A stretch of DNA of 64,000 nucleotides from Symbiodinium natans (taxonomy: Eukaryota > Sar > Dinophyceae > Suessiales > Symbiodiniaceae), in contig CAJNDS010002145.1 of the NCBI GenBank assembly GCA_905221605.1, forward strand, positions 173,501 to 237,500. The letters run 5' to 3'. The notes below the pieces were generated by a model that saw only the letters and a list, made by a program, of their open reading frames with translations, was not told the DNA's origin and searched no databases. Of this stretch, positions 48,001 to 58,500 are shown piece after piece. The translations under genes were made by a program, and so were the position numbers. Each line of letters begins with the position of its first letter. Position 1 is the first letter of the stretch.

Positions 48001-49844
48001 TCCTCCTCGTTCACCTCGTTGTTCGGATTGAGGCGATAAGGCTTGAAGTCCTCTTCAAAGGCCCACTCGGATGGAAGCAATTCTTCAGGGCTTTGCGTGG
48101 GGAATCTCAGGTCTTGGCAGCCAGCTGCATGTGGAGAAGCACTGTCCGCGAATGTTTCACGTTCGACAACTTTGAATGGCCTACCAGCAAAGCTGCGAAG
48201 AATTTGGCCAGCTGGCAGTGGCTCTAGCCTTGGGGTAATACCTAATGTCACAGCCAGATGGCCCGAAAGGGCTTTCACAAGACGTGCTTCCTGTGATGCA
48301 GAGGTGCGTGCTGGGGTAAAGCACAGCAGGAGCTGTGGCTGATCCTCAATTGTTGCAGACGTGACAGTTTCACCCTTTCCTCTCTCCTGTCGCAAACTGA
48401 GAGCAACGGCAGAAGCAGGCGTCACCTCTGATGCCAGTTCAAGCGCTGCTTCCAGTTCATCAGCCATGTATTCCACACCTCCCAGGACTCGAAAGACTTC
48501 ACCTGCAATGGGGGCAAGATGTATTTGATGATCACCGTCAGCATCGAGCTCCAGCGACGCACCGAGGCCTGTTGAAACCCAGCCACCTCGAAGAGCAGCA
48601 CATGAAGTATCCGGGAGACCCGGCAAGGTAGCCAAGCCACGCACTTCCAGTTTGCGAATGGAGCCCTTGCTATCACACGTGTTATCACACACACGTCCTT
48701 CGATGCCTGGCGACAATTTGAAAACGCGACTGCAGTCTGTGCCACCGGCAGGCCTAAAATGGCCAGTATGAGCAACACCGGTGCCCCAGGGAGCAAGCAG
48801 CTGGACACGAAAATGCGCTTGTGAGTTGGGAGGACTCGTGGGTGAGTTCTCTGAAAGCTGCAAGATCAACATCTGAAATTCTTCTAGCTCCCCTGGCCTT
48901 GTTCGACACAGCATGTCAAAGTCGCTGCCGTAAAGCACTGTCCACTGCCTGACGCAGTCCAGCCCTTGCAAACGTGAACAACTCATGCATGTTGAAGAAA
49001 TACTACTATTTGCCAATGTCAAGCGTAGTGGCTCCAATGCACGCCGGAAGAATATGACTGGAGCGCTCACTTCATGCAAACGATGCCGCACAATGACTTC
49101 GAGCAGCGAAGCTGGTTGTGCTACACCGTCCATAGAGAAGTGAACTTCCGAACGTAATGAATAGACTGCTGCGCAATGGGAGAGCAGCACTGTTGGGAGC
49201 CCGAATGGCATCCAGCTCAGGCTGCTCGAGGTGCCCTCTGATGTTGCGGCTTGGAGATGTGCCCAAACGGAACAGCTGGAGTAGCTGTAGATGCTACCCT
49301 CTTGCGAGACCGCATGGAAGGCAATGGCTTGGGCGGAAGCCATGCTTGCGCGGTCTGCTTTGCCGGGCTGTGGCTGAGAGGGATGGCCTCTTATGTTTCT
49401 CTCTCCTTCGAACCAAGAAGAAAAGAGCAAAATCCGAGAACTGGGGCATACACCCATTAAGGAACACGGTTGCTCAGAAAGCACCGGAGGGCACTGCAAC
49501 TGCTCCCACATCTGTCGCGTCCATGCGTGCCTTCTGGACAAGTCCCATGTCTTGGATACGGTGAGCAGACATGGCTTCTTCCCAGCCAGCAGGCAGGCCC
49601 AGAAGGCGATGATCAAGAAGCGCCGAGGCATGTCTGGGTCAAGCAACACCATAGAATCAGAATGTCCGGCCTCATAATGAGCCTTACCTTGCTCAGCTCC
49701 TGCAGCTTCCTCTATATGTTTCGCAAGACTCTTCGCAAGATCCAGCAGGGCTGGATAACTCAGGAAGTGCACGTCAAGCTCCGCGAAGCTGTGTGCCTCC
49801 TGTCGGTACACAGATAGTGTATCCAAGCGAGAAGTGTCGACATG
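43477..49844 (-). CDS. Multidomain PKS/NRPS-like protein: A*-KR-ACP-TPR-LRR
   Basis: Four minus-strand exons form one gene of roughly 1,850 residues or more. In order they encode an adenylate-forming-like domain with lost core residues, a ketoreductase, an acyl carrier protein, a TPR segment and an LRR domain. Ketosynthase, acyltransferase and thioesterase are absent. Splice phases agree between exons 2 and 3 (GA donor at 45535, acceptor before 45479) and exons 3 and 4 (GT donor at 45372, acceptor before 45045), so ACP, TPR and LRR share one frame. The KR to ACP join is less sure: a GC donor at 46524 with an acceptor before 46083 keeps phase, but other acceptors up to 46154 exist. The first frame follows a stop at 49870 and lacks an early ATG, so an upstream exon is likely. 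The likely role is modification of a carrier-bound acyl chain; the LRR part suggests recruitment of partners. Function is inference. Confidence 0.75.
45373..45479 (-). CDS. Exon 3: TPR linker
   Basis: A 107-base exon entered by an ATAAG/G acceptor reads DANVFGADIELEHVPRL, then ATKLARQVREASLGVSGE, and exits at a GTTTTT donor. A TAA two codons upstream of its start shows that it must be spliced. Phase 1 in and phase 0 out both agree with the neighbouring exons. The helical, Ala/Leu-rich content continues the TPR-like helices of exon 2. Confidence 0.6.
45536..46154 (-). CDS. Exon 2: acyl carrier protein and first TPR helix pair
   Basis: Codons from about 46040 encode a carrier domain: IQGCIEMVQAAVRKVLG, then LGDSFVEIGLDSMSSMS, then SIFYDHPTVLSVAKLV. 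The serine of GLDSMS (codon at 45963-45965) is the expected phosphopantetheine site, and its context is typical of trans-acylating PKS carriers. A polar spacer (DDHTDDSLLSLES) precedes helices with TPR-like spacing (YYLSLAREAFLQKDFQEV and LETEACEGLGLFDEWQ). The upstream boundary is uncertain: acceptors near 46083 and 46155 are both possible. The exon ends after GCCA with GAGTTT as a GA-type donor, which lets the frame continue into the exon at 45479. Confidence 0.8.
46525..49844 (-). CDS. Exon 1: degenerate adenylation-like domain plus ketoreductase
   Basis: Numbering is from the frame opening at 49856. Residues 20-560 follow the layout of acyl-adenylating domains: AFWACLLAGKKPCLL (84-98), LSWMPFGLPTVLLSH (213-227), GWVSTGLGASLELDADG (425-441) and PLPAGQILRS (546-555). 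The Ser/Thr/Gly-rich ATP loop is not seen, the TGD aspartate is Leu431 and the A10 lysine position is Gln551, so catalysis is doubtful. An acidic linker (NEEEEDALEERMEG, about 616-629) follows. Residues 645-880 fit the structural half of a type I ketoreductase, and GGAGGVGALWAQFL (886-899) is its NADPH-binding loop. LLGRS follows at about 906. Lys984, Ser1014 and Tyr1028 match the catalytic residues, but the usual Asn four residues after Tyr is Ala1032. The exon end is set at a GC donor (GCAAGT). Confidence 0.8.
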
Positions 49845-50475
49845 CTGTATTGGCAAAACGGTTCCCGGTTAGCCGGCACTGCCAAGTGGCGATTTTGCCG
49901 GAATGTTTGTTCATCGTCGCCCTGCCCCCGCCCCCCCTCTACGCAGAATGGGATTTTACCGCTTCCATGAACCCCCTTAGCTCACGAGATCTTACGAATG
50001 CTAAAGCCTCAACAGCTCCACGTTCAAGCCTGACGCCCTTTCTCGTGGCACACTAGCCTGGGTATGTTCTGCCGTCTGACTGAATGAGCATCATTAGGAT
50101 TTGACAGCATTGTCCAGCTGAGTCTTGAATTCCTCTGCATCTGCATCCTTCCACTGCGACATTACTTGGTTGATTACTGGGAACAATCATGGTGATCAGG
50201 CAGACCCGCATCTGCACTGCTTGTTGGTTGCTGCCTTTGTATGCATTTCTGTCGCCCAGCCCATCAGCATCAGCCCATCCACACCCTTTGCCCCTTTCTC
50301 CGAACAAAACCTTGAAGGCAGCCGGTGGAACATAGCGCAGAAACTGGGCCTCATAGATGGTGAAGCCAGCGCTTGGGTTGCATGCTGCGGCTGCTTCCAA
50401 AATCTCTGGAAGACAAAGAAGCCGCCCATCAGACCGTAGCTTGGCTCCAGTGGCGTATCGCCCCATGCCACACAA
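49845..50475 (-). CDS. Candidate upstream exon(s), unidentified
   Basis: On the minus strand at about 50320-50475 one frame reads GAKLRSDGRLLCLPEILE, AAAACNPSAGFTIYEAQFLR and YVPPAAFK before a possible GT donor. The adjacent frame (GLMGGFFVFQRFWKQ) is a rival. It may be the 5' exon of the PKS-like gene, whose frame lacks a start codon, or the last exon of another gene. A C-run lies at 49922-49938. Confidence 0.3.
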
Positions 50476-50839
50476 GCTTATGATTCAATGACACTAGTCT
50501 AGTGAGTCTAGTGCTGGGAGCCGTCCTTCTAAAGCCTTTCAGATATTGTTCACTTCGGATATCTGTCGGCGAACTGATGGGTACACAGTTGTACATACCA
50601 ATGACTGCCACACCAACAGGGAGCTGAGGTGCTAGTTGGATGGTTCACCAGTGCTAGCTTCTAGTCATTCCAGCACATCTAGCAAGTAAATTCTCATGAA
50701 TACGCGAATGATGGCATGTCCTGGCCATGCCTCGTTATAATCTACCTTACTTTGTGAATGCTCGCATCCATGCCATCCGAAATCCTAAGCAAGCACATGG
50801 TGGAGATGCTGAAGCTACGCAGAAGGGACAACCCCCTGG

Positions 50840-51400
50840 ACCTTTAATCTTTAATCGCGCTGTCATTCTTGACAGGACGGTAGGTCGGGCCGTTTGCCGG
50901 GCTGACACTGGGCTCAGAAACACGAGCACTATGTAACAAGCTTAAACGGCTGAAAGGTTTCTGTGCAATGTGACCTTTCAGGCCACAAGCTTGTACAGAC
51001 CTGCCTTCATGTTCATGTCCAACCGAGTTTTTGGCCAGAACTGGGACAACTGGAGAGGATTCTTTTGTTGGTTCGATCTCCCTCTTGAAGACGCGCGCGC
51101 AGAGCTCAATCGACTTCATCAACATTTGTCGCTTCCGGAACCTGCATTTGCTTGCCGTCACGTGGTAGTCACATGAAATCACACTGTCTTCTGAAGCTGC
51201 CAAGGTCCTTCCATGTCTTCTGATTCAAAATGCGGCTTGCACGCCTCCTCCACTGTCGGTCCTGTGGATGTGCCGGCCGAGCCACTTCCTGTTCGAAAGC
51301 AGCCGCAAATTATTCCCGCCCTCCTGAAAAGACGTTTCAGAAGGGGGGTGCCTTTTCTCACTTCTCGCATCCCCGTCCTTCTTCAAAAAACATTCTAAAA
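50840..51400 (-). CDS. Candidate exons of an unidentified gene
   Basis: Minus-strand stretches with coding-like composition include TSTGPTVEEACKPHFESED (about 51190-51285) and FRKRQMLMKSIELCARVFKR (about 51060-51150), separated by stops. They sit between the HIP gene and the PKS-like gene on the same strand. No domain was recognised, and either could belong to the start of the PKS-like gene. Confidence 0.25.
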
Positions 51401-51772
51401 CTATTGCAGAATCGAAAAGAGTAGCCTGCCGAAGTGAGGAACGCTGAGTCACTCAGTACATACACCGATCTACAATGTAAAACACATGCCTCTTGCTTCT
51501 TGCCTGTGCTTTGCTCCTTTGACTTTTCTTTATGCTTTCACAAGTTTTGCTTGTTGGAGACCCCGCGCCCCAAATTGTGAGGACAAGTGGCAAATGTGGA
51601 CTTCGTTCTTCATGCAAATTAGCTCTGTGCTTGCACTGCCTTTCACCGCTGTTGACTACAGTGTTTCATCAGTATTTTGTGCTTTGGGCGGCGAGCATCA
51701 CATGAGCAGGCGGATCGGGAGCACAGGCACAGGGATCCCCGGGAGGCGAATCTACTACAGCCCCTAACACGC
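51400..51772. other. Interval without supported gene
   Basis: Probable intergenic or untranslated sequence downstream of the HIP gene; no motif recognised. Confidence 0.4.
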
Positions 51773-51773
51773 T

Positions 51774-51836
51774 TCATGCAGAAGCTACTCGGAGCTGAAA
51801 CATGCCTCCTGAGGCGCCAGGCATACCTCCAGGCAT
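51774..51836 (-). CDS. Extra GGMPGGMPG tract just past the HIP stop
   Basis: The minus strand reads [17 protein letters not shown], then a stop at 51774-51776, after a CCACCTAG/G acceptor-like site. It may be an alternative last exon of the HIP gene replacing the stop at 51909. Its phase does not match the most obvious donor, so it is listed separately. Confidence 0.35.
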   Translation of the reverse strand: MPGGMPGASGGMFQLRVASA

Positions 51837-51908
51837 ACCTCCACCTAGGTGGCGAGTTCTACATACACTTCCAAATGCGCGGTGTGCTGCATTCAGAACA
51901 GGTGTACA

Positions 51909-52553
51909 TCACCCGGGCAACCCGCCAAATTTGGAGAATGCTCCCATCACCTGTGCAGGCGGCGCAGCATTGTGCAATGACTTCATGTGCAGGGCACCTC
52001 TGGCCTTGTTTATGAGACTCATGACTTCAGGATCGCTCTGGTACTTCGCAATGTTTCCAGGGTTGCTCATGATGTCCTGCACGTCGATTCGGAGGTTTGG
52101 TGACATGCAATGGGCTATGGCCTATGATGGTTGCAATCCACAAGTGTCTACAGTATGACGGGCGATGACGTCTGTGCCCCCACCCGCAATTTGCCCTCAG
52201 AGCATTCTTCGAGTTGCAACGCAACTAGATGGTGCTTGGAATTGGCCTTAATAGCAACCTCAGCTTATTCCGCAGACCTCCCGCTATTTACTTGCGACAG
52301 AGACAAGATGTGCCGATGGGATTATTGCACATCCTTCGTATTCCTACCCGATGCTGTTTGGGTATGGATCGCTCATATACCCATCCTGCATGGCCGCTGC
52401 CATTTTTGGATCCGAGAGAGCCTGCACTCATCGCACTGGGGCGGTTCGGCAAAGTACTTTGGCACGGACATGACTCATGACATAACATGACATGACTTGC
52501 CTGCATAAGCTCAGGGTCACTCATGATGCCGCTCAACATGCTGGGATCTAAAC
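51909..52553 (-). CDS. ST13: HIP exons: C-terminal STI1/DP domain
   Basis: Exon 52501-52553 ([17 protein letters not shown]) leaves at a GCAAGT donor and joins in phase to the exon starting at 52076 ([20 protein letters not shown] then LINKA). The latter either runs straight to the stop at 51909-51911 (ending FSKFGGLPG) or drops a 57-base intron (51941-51997). The paired DP motifs and the closing KFGG match HIP. The 420-base intron between the exons carries no other coding signal. Confidence 0.8.
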
Positions 52554-55500
52554 CTGGCAGAAGAAGTGAAGCTCTATCCAGTCCAGCAAGAAAATGCATG
52601 AGGTGGGTCGATACACAGCATGCTGCCTGGCATGCCGGGCATGCCACCTGGCATGCCACCCGGCATGCCGCCGGGCATGCCGCCGGGCATGCCGCCCGGC
52701 ATGCCTCGGGCACAGGCGAAGCTCGAGCTAGTCTGTCCCAGTACGCTCGCGCGGGACCTCCTGGGAAGCCACCTGGAAAGCCTCCAGGGAATCCTCCGTA
52801 GCCTTGTTAGAACTGTTAGAACACAGGGTGTATGTTCACTTTGCACGATTTCCAAAGCAGACTCTTGCCAAACTCTGCAGTGGCAGGCCTGCTCCCGAGG
52901 GTTGCTTCTTTGCTTCCTCATAGGCCCTCTGTGCCTAAACGACAATCAAGAACATGCCAACATGTACCAACCAACTTTTGTGCATCGTATCAAAAAAAGC
53001 ACCTCTTCTTTCCTTCGACGTCTCTCCTGAGTCAAAGTGCTGTCAGCTGCTGTCGTGCCTTGACAGTTTACTGAAGGCACAAAAAGCTTCTGGCGAGTCT
53101 GGTGGTATAGTGTTGATTAGAACGAGTGCATCAAATGGTGCATTCAGCCTTCTCTTTGAGCTTCTCTGCTCGAAGCCTCTCCGACGATGTGAAGCGCTAG
53201 TGCAGCGCAGCATTGAGGTATGTGCACCACCAGCCCATGAGGCACGACTTGCTACAGTCCGCATGCCTATCTTTGTTCTTGCGCTCTGCAATCTTTTTGT
53301 ACTTGGAGTCCACAAACTTTTGCAACTGAGGGCACCGGCCACGTCTGAACATGTCTCCAAGAATTTCACGAAGGGAACTGCTGAAGATCGCACCTCGACA
53401 GTGTCGTCGTCGAAGTCAAGTTTCTGACTTTCGGAAAGATCCTGATGTGCCTTCATTACAAATTCATCTGCCAACGTCAAGCTTGCCTGCTGCTCATGCT
53501 GTCTGACCCGCCTCCTCCCAATGGCCCAGGAGCCTGTGCGCCTACATGAGACGATGCGATTCAACGATACGTAGACGCTCAAAACTTCAAAAAGTACTGG
53601 CCTTGCCCCTCACACGGTATGCTTTTCCGCTGTCCGGATTCTTTTTGAGGGCTGCGTTGCAATCCGCCTCGGAACTCCAACGTGCCATTGCTTTTCACGC
53701 GTTCTCTTGCAACATCATGCAACAGCATGCGACAACAACGGCAAGGCCACAGAATAATAGATCTCTGTTCGACGCCGGTGCAGACAGCTGATGGCTTCTT
53801 GACAACCTATCGACCTTTTCTTATGCGCCCCGAGCTGTCGACTCGTTGATGAGCTTGAGTGAGACGAGTGCTTGGCATTTCTTGAGAAGGCCCTGCGTTC
53901 CCGGTTCTGTCTATCATGCTCCGGCAGCCAGCCATGAGGCTGTGATCTATCATAGATGCACAAAGAGTTAGTTGATGTTCGTTGCCAGGTGCATCGGTGT
54001 ACATGGTATACGTTGCTTACTTGCGGCGGCTGCGAGCGAACCTTCGGTGAAAACCCCACAAGTAGCTGTGACATCTGTCAATGCAGCATTCTACAAAAGC
54101 TGCTCGGCCTGCTGCCTGCAGCGCAAGAAAAATGTCGCTGAGGATTCGGGGGGCAGATCTTTTGTCTGCACACCTCAAGCATCGAAAGCAAATGCTTAAG
54201 TGGCTTGCGCACTCCAGCTAGTAAACTTGATCACTTGGAGTGGTAGTTGTGGCCGCGTATGCGCTGCACTCTTGGCAAACCACTCAAGACTCGTGTCTGG
54301 GAGTAGAATGATTTTCCCTCGGTGTGATCGCTCAGTGTCGGCCGTAAGCCTGCAAGACACCTCAGCAAGTTTATGGGACACATGCTCATGCAAGACTGCT
54401 TTTTGTGTAAGGGCTTTCCACCATACATTTTTTACATTTTACTTCATGACGTTTTGAACAGTAGCCTTTCAGTATTCCAAGAGGCTCGAAAGGGCCCGCA
54501 GGAAAGTGAGAAGAAGGCATGTGACTGCCAGCAGAATGAGGGTGGGCCGCAGCCACGTCTTCGGTGTCGCTGTGTCCGCTTCATAGCTGACACAAGCGCA
54601 GTCCGCCTGCGCTCATGATGTCATTCTCTGTGGTCTGAGATCAAAAGCATTGGATACTCCTTACATACGGCCCCACGCGATGTCTAGGTCAAAGCGAAGT
54701 ACGGCCCCAAGCGTACGTGTCGCACCTCATGAGCAAGAACTTCGCCCTCGCGCTGCTCCGGCGTAGTTGGAATTCGACCCGCACCAGGAGTAATCCAAAT
54801 TATTCGGCCTGACAGGCTGGAGAAAGGAAGTGAACACACGTGAACGGCACTTGAATGTCCAGCAGTGTCATGTACTGCTTCTACATATTTCTGCGCGTTC
54901 AGCCTTGCTCTTCCGCTACTTGACCCAAATGATCTCTTCGGTCGGTGCATAGCCAGGTGTCATCAAAACCTTAAGAAATCAAGCTGGAGACAGATGGAGA
55001 CAAGCGTGCATCATTGTGGACCCATGATGATCAAGAGTGAGCTGCGGCACCGAATTGGCAGCACACTTAGATACGGACTGGTGGTGATTTATGTGATTGT
55101 GTCCCAACCCGCTCCGCACTGTTCGCGCTGAAGCAGGAGTAGGGCGCTGGGTTTCGCAAAAGTCCTGTGCCTTTAAGCTGTCTGGCTGTCTGGCTTGAAG
55201 GTGCTGATTCTGTCTGGGATCCGCACACCCGACAACCGCTTATTTAGAGGAAATGAGTTGTCGTGTGATCTTTCTGCCAAGTAGGGAGGCCAGAAGGACT
55301 GGAGAGCTCATCTTCCACTGAATTCCAGCAGCATTTTAGAGCACACCCACTGCAAGTCAGGGAGCTTTGCCAGCCTGATTTGGCTGGTCCCCACAGATTT
55401 GCCGCTGAAAACCTCACATGTCAGATATGGTGCCCTCACAAGCAGACTTGCTCACAACTCCAAACTTGTGCACCAGCAGTCGCTGGAAGGTACTTGAGAA

Positions 55501-58500
55501 TTGTGGCCTTCGCGCATGGGTTGAGTCAATGTCATTGCAAGTTCAGAGTCTTACACAGACAAAGATGGCAAACATAAGCGAGTCCGACCAATTGCCAGTT
55601 GCATCACGTCAAGTCTAAGCTATGTACAAACAAATCGAACATCGTCCCATTGGCAAATGTGCGCACCTGTAGCAGCACCTGTAGCCTAGGATTGTGCAAG
55701 TGCGTATCCTGCCAAAAGCAGTACGAGAAAACTCACAGTACAATTGCTCGCGGGTCGGCAAGACGACTCGGTTGTCAAGAGCCATGTTAGAGGAATGGGG
55801 AAAGTTGCCGGCAAATAGCATTGGCGTATGAAACTGCTGCAGGTACGGTTGCTCATGCATGCTTATGTGCTGATCTCCGCTGCTCAGAGCAGATTCTGAC
55901 TCGTTGCGCTTTGTCACCCTTCTACACCCTTATACAAAGTTGTGTCAAATCTGCATCAAAACGATCAAACTGTGAGGTTGCCAATATATTGCCAAGGGTC
56001 AACTTGGCAATCACGTCGGGCTTGGCCCCAGGATGTCCCAATGCCCGTCCAAAATTCATGGACCCGACGCTGTAGCCCTGATTCCGAAATTCCTACATTT
56101 GTAAGCGAGGTCTGCATCCCGAAAGCCTGCAAGTTTCTGCCTCCAAACTATTCCAAACTTCCAAGCCGCGGACCGACTTGAAAAGCCGCTCACCAACTTG
56201 CCGGTCGCCCGGCGCAGATGCCTGGAGCTGGAAAAGGTCACGCGCGTTCCTCAGTCAACAATGCAGTGACGTGTCCTTGCCGAGCGCATGCCCGGTGAGA
56301 CAGGACTTTCTGGAGACTTCGCAACAAGATCCGAAACATTTCGCATGGTAAAGGATTGAAGCTCCAACTTTTCTCCTGGCTGCTGCTAAACTGCTTCTCA
56401 AAATTCAAGAACGGTGTTAAGCAGTCACGAGTCGCTATTACGTGAAGCCATGGTGCGTTGCTATCGACAGACAACTTGACAGCTCTGAAAACTGAGTTTT
56501 CTGACATCTCGCTGTTCGACTGCTGGATACTCACGAATGGTAAACTTCTCGTCGCGTCTGCATTCTGCGGCGCAACACGCAAGAACTTCAATGCTTTAGC
56601 AGGTGAGGTGTGACGGCTTATGATTCCTGACATGCAAGTGCAAGCCTGGCGTTGCAAAAGTGGAGAGACAAGTCAAAAGTGGGAGAAACTTGGAGTACAA
56701 ACGCTTCCACTGCCAGGCAGCTGCAGGCATTCTACGTCATCTGGATCGGCAGGCGGGCTAGATTGCACTGTGACTCTGATGCCATTCTTCCCTTCGTCCC
56801 AAAATTCGAAGCCGACGTACCTTCGTAGAAGTGCAAAACGAACATTTTTAGCCAGAGCTTGAGGAGAACTGTCTTTTAAGTCCCCCCCCACATCGGAGTA
56901 CACTGCACTGACTGATAACTGCATGCCAAAGGCACGAAAGTGTGCAAATGTTGAGCATGCCCCACAGCGCACGGCTCACGGCCCACTCCGGTAGGAACAT
57001 CAGCGAATGCCTGCAACAACTTGGAACCTAGTAACAACTGAAGAATGCATCTGGTTCGTGACGGTGCGAGCCTACATGCCTAGTTTACCGGTGAGCAAGG
57101 CGAAAATTACTATTGAGCCCCTTATCAGTCCTGTTAACACCATAAGCCAAGTCAGTCTCAGGTACACTTCAAAAACGGATGCAAGGATTCGTCGCAGTTT
57201 AGAATCCTTGAGCGGGCAGAACTCATCCTTGTGCTTCTCATACCATGCTGCTGCTGATTTTCTCGAGTATTCCTGACCCAGGACTTGCTTCAGGTGCCGC
57301 CGCAGCTTGATCGTCTCTGGCAACACCGGAAAATCAAAGCCGTAAACTTCGAGAAGAAGTGGCTTTGTACTTAGGTCTGCTGGTGGTTCATGATGTGCGA
57401 AGATGACCTCTGATCCTAGTCTCACGTAAGCGCCGATTCGAGATCTGGTGGCGATCTCACCGTAGACCTTGGTCGGGATCCAATCTTGCATTAGACTCGA
57501 GGGGACCAAGGAAGCGTGGATGTTTGAAATGCTCGTGTTGCATGATGTTTCGGCCTCCTTCTGGGAAAGCTTCACGCAGACTGTTGCCACAACTCCTCGG
57601 CCTCCACTAGACAACTTCGAGTAGTGAGGCTTGCAGTCTTCGCCCTCCGCAAACTCCACGCTCCTGCGGGTTGCCCATATGCAATGGTTCCGTGTCACAT
57701 GTCCAATGTCAGGGAATTACCTCCCCGCCCTCTCCCACGTCGTAAACCCCAAACCTCAAAGCCTAAAACCCAAAAGCATCAATACTCCTTGAGCGCCCTG
57801 GGCCTCTTTTGTCTTCATTGTTTTGGGTCTTGTAGAATTTTAGCTATGTTTGTGGTTTTGAGTCCTCGGGGTTAGAAGGGTGTTAAGGGATATGATTTTA
57901 GCTTCAGCGTTAAGATTTGCAGGGCTTCAGGGCTTTGAGGGATGAGTAGGTTTTGGGGGCTTTTTGGGGGGTGGTTGGATTTTGGGATTTTCCTTTTCGT
58001 GTGTTTTCGGGTCTTTAGGCCTTTAAACTCAATTCTTCTCCTCGCCCGGACCTCTTCTCCTCGCCAACCGAAGAGTCTCCCTGGAGTGCCCAACCCCAAT
58101 TTCAAAAACTAAGAAAGCGTATTTGAATCAATGTGTATTTGTTTGAACATCGTATTTGCGTTTTTTCCTTTTAACGAGGAGCAAGGTGGGGAAGTTCGAA
58201 GTAAAATAATTTAGAGTCTGGGTTCGTGTGGAGGGTTGAGGTTGCTTTCTTTTATTTATTTATTTTTCATTTATTTTGTTTTTTTTTTGGGGGGGGGGGT
58301 GGTTTACACAGCTTGACTGTGTAGGCTTTGAACTTTGTTATGGCTTTTGGGCCCTTGGGGTAGGGTTTCAGATTTAGGGTTGAGGTTTCTTCGGGTGTTA
58401 AGGGTTCAAAGTTTTGGCAGGTGTTTGATTAGCTTTTCGTGTTTCTCGCGTCTTTAGGGCTTGCAGGGGTTTTAGACTTTTTGAAGGTTGTCAGAGTTTG

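Noticed and set aside
46660-48342. Plus-strand frames of 76-171 codons opposite the PKS-like gene
   Set aside because: Antisense shadows of the long minus-strand coding exon, without motifs.
43477-49844. Bacterial biosynthetic gene cluster acquired intact
   Set aside because: The coding sequence is interrupted by introns and fused to TPR and LRR domains, and neighbouring genes are eukaryotic; any transfer must be ancient.
54684-54770. Metallopeptidase from HEVRH
   Set aside because: Does not match the HExxH zinc motif and no supporting domain context exists.
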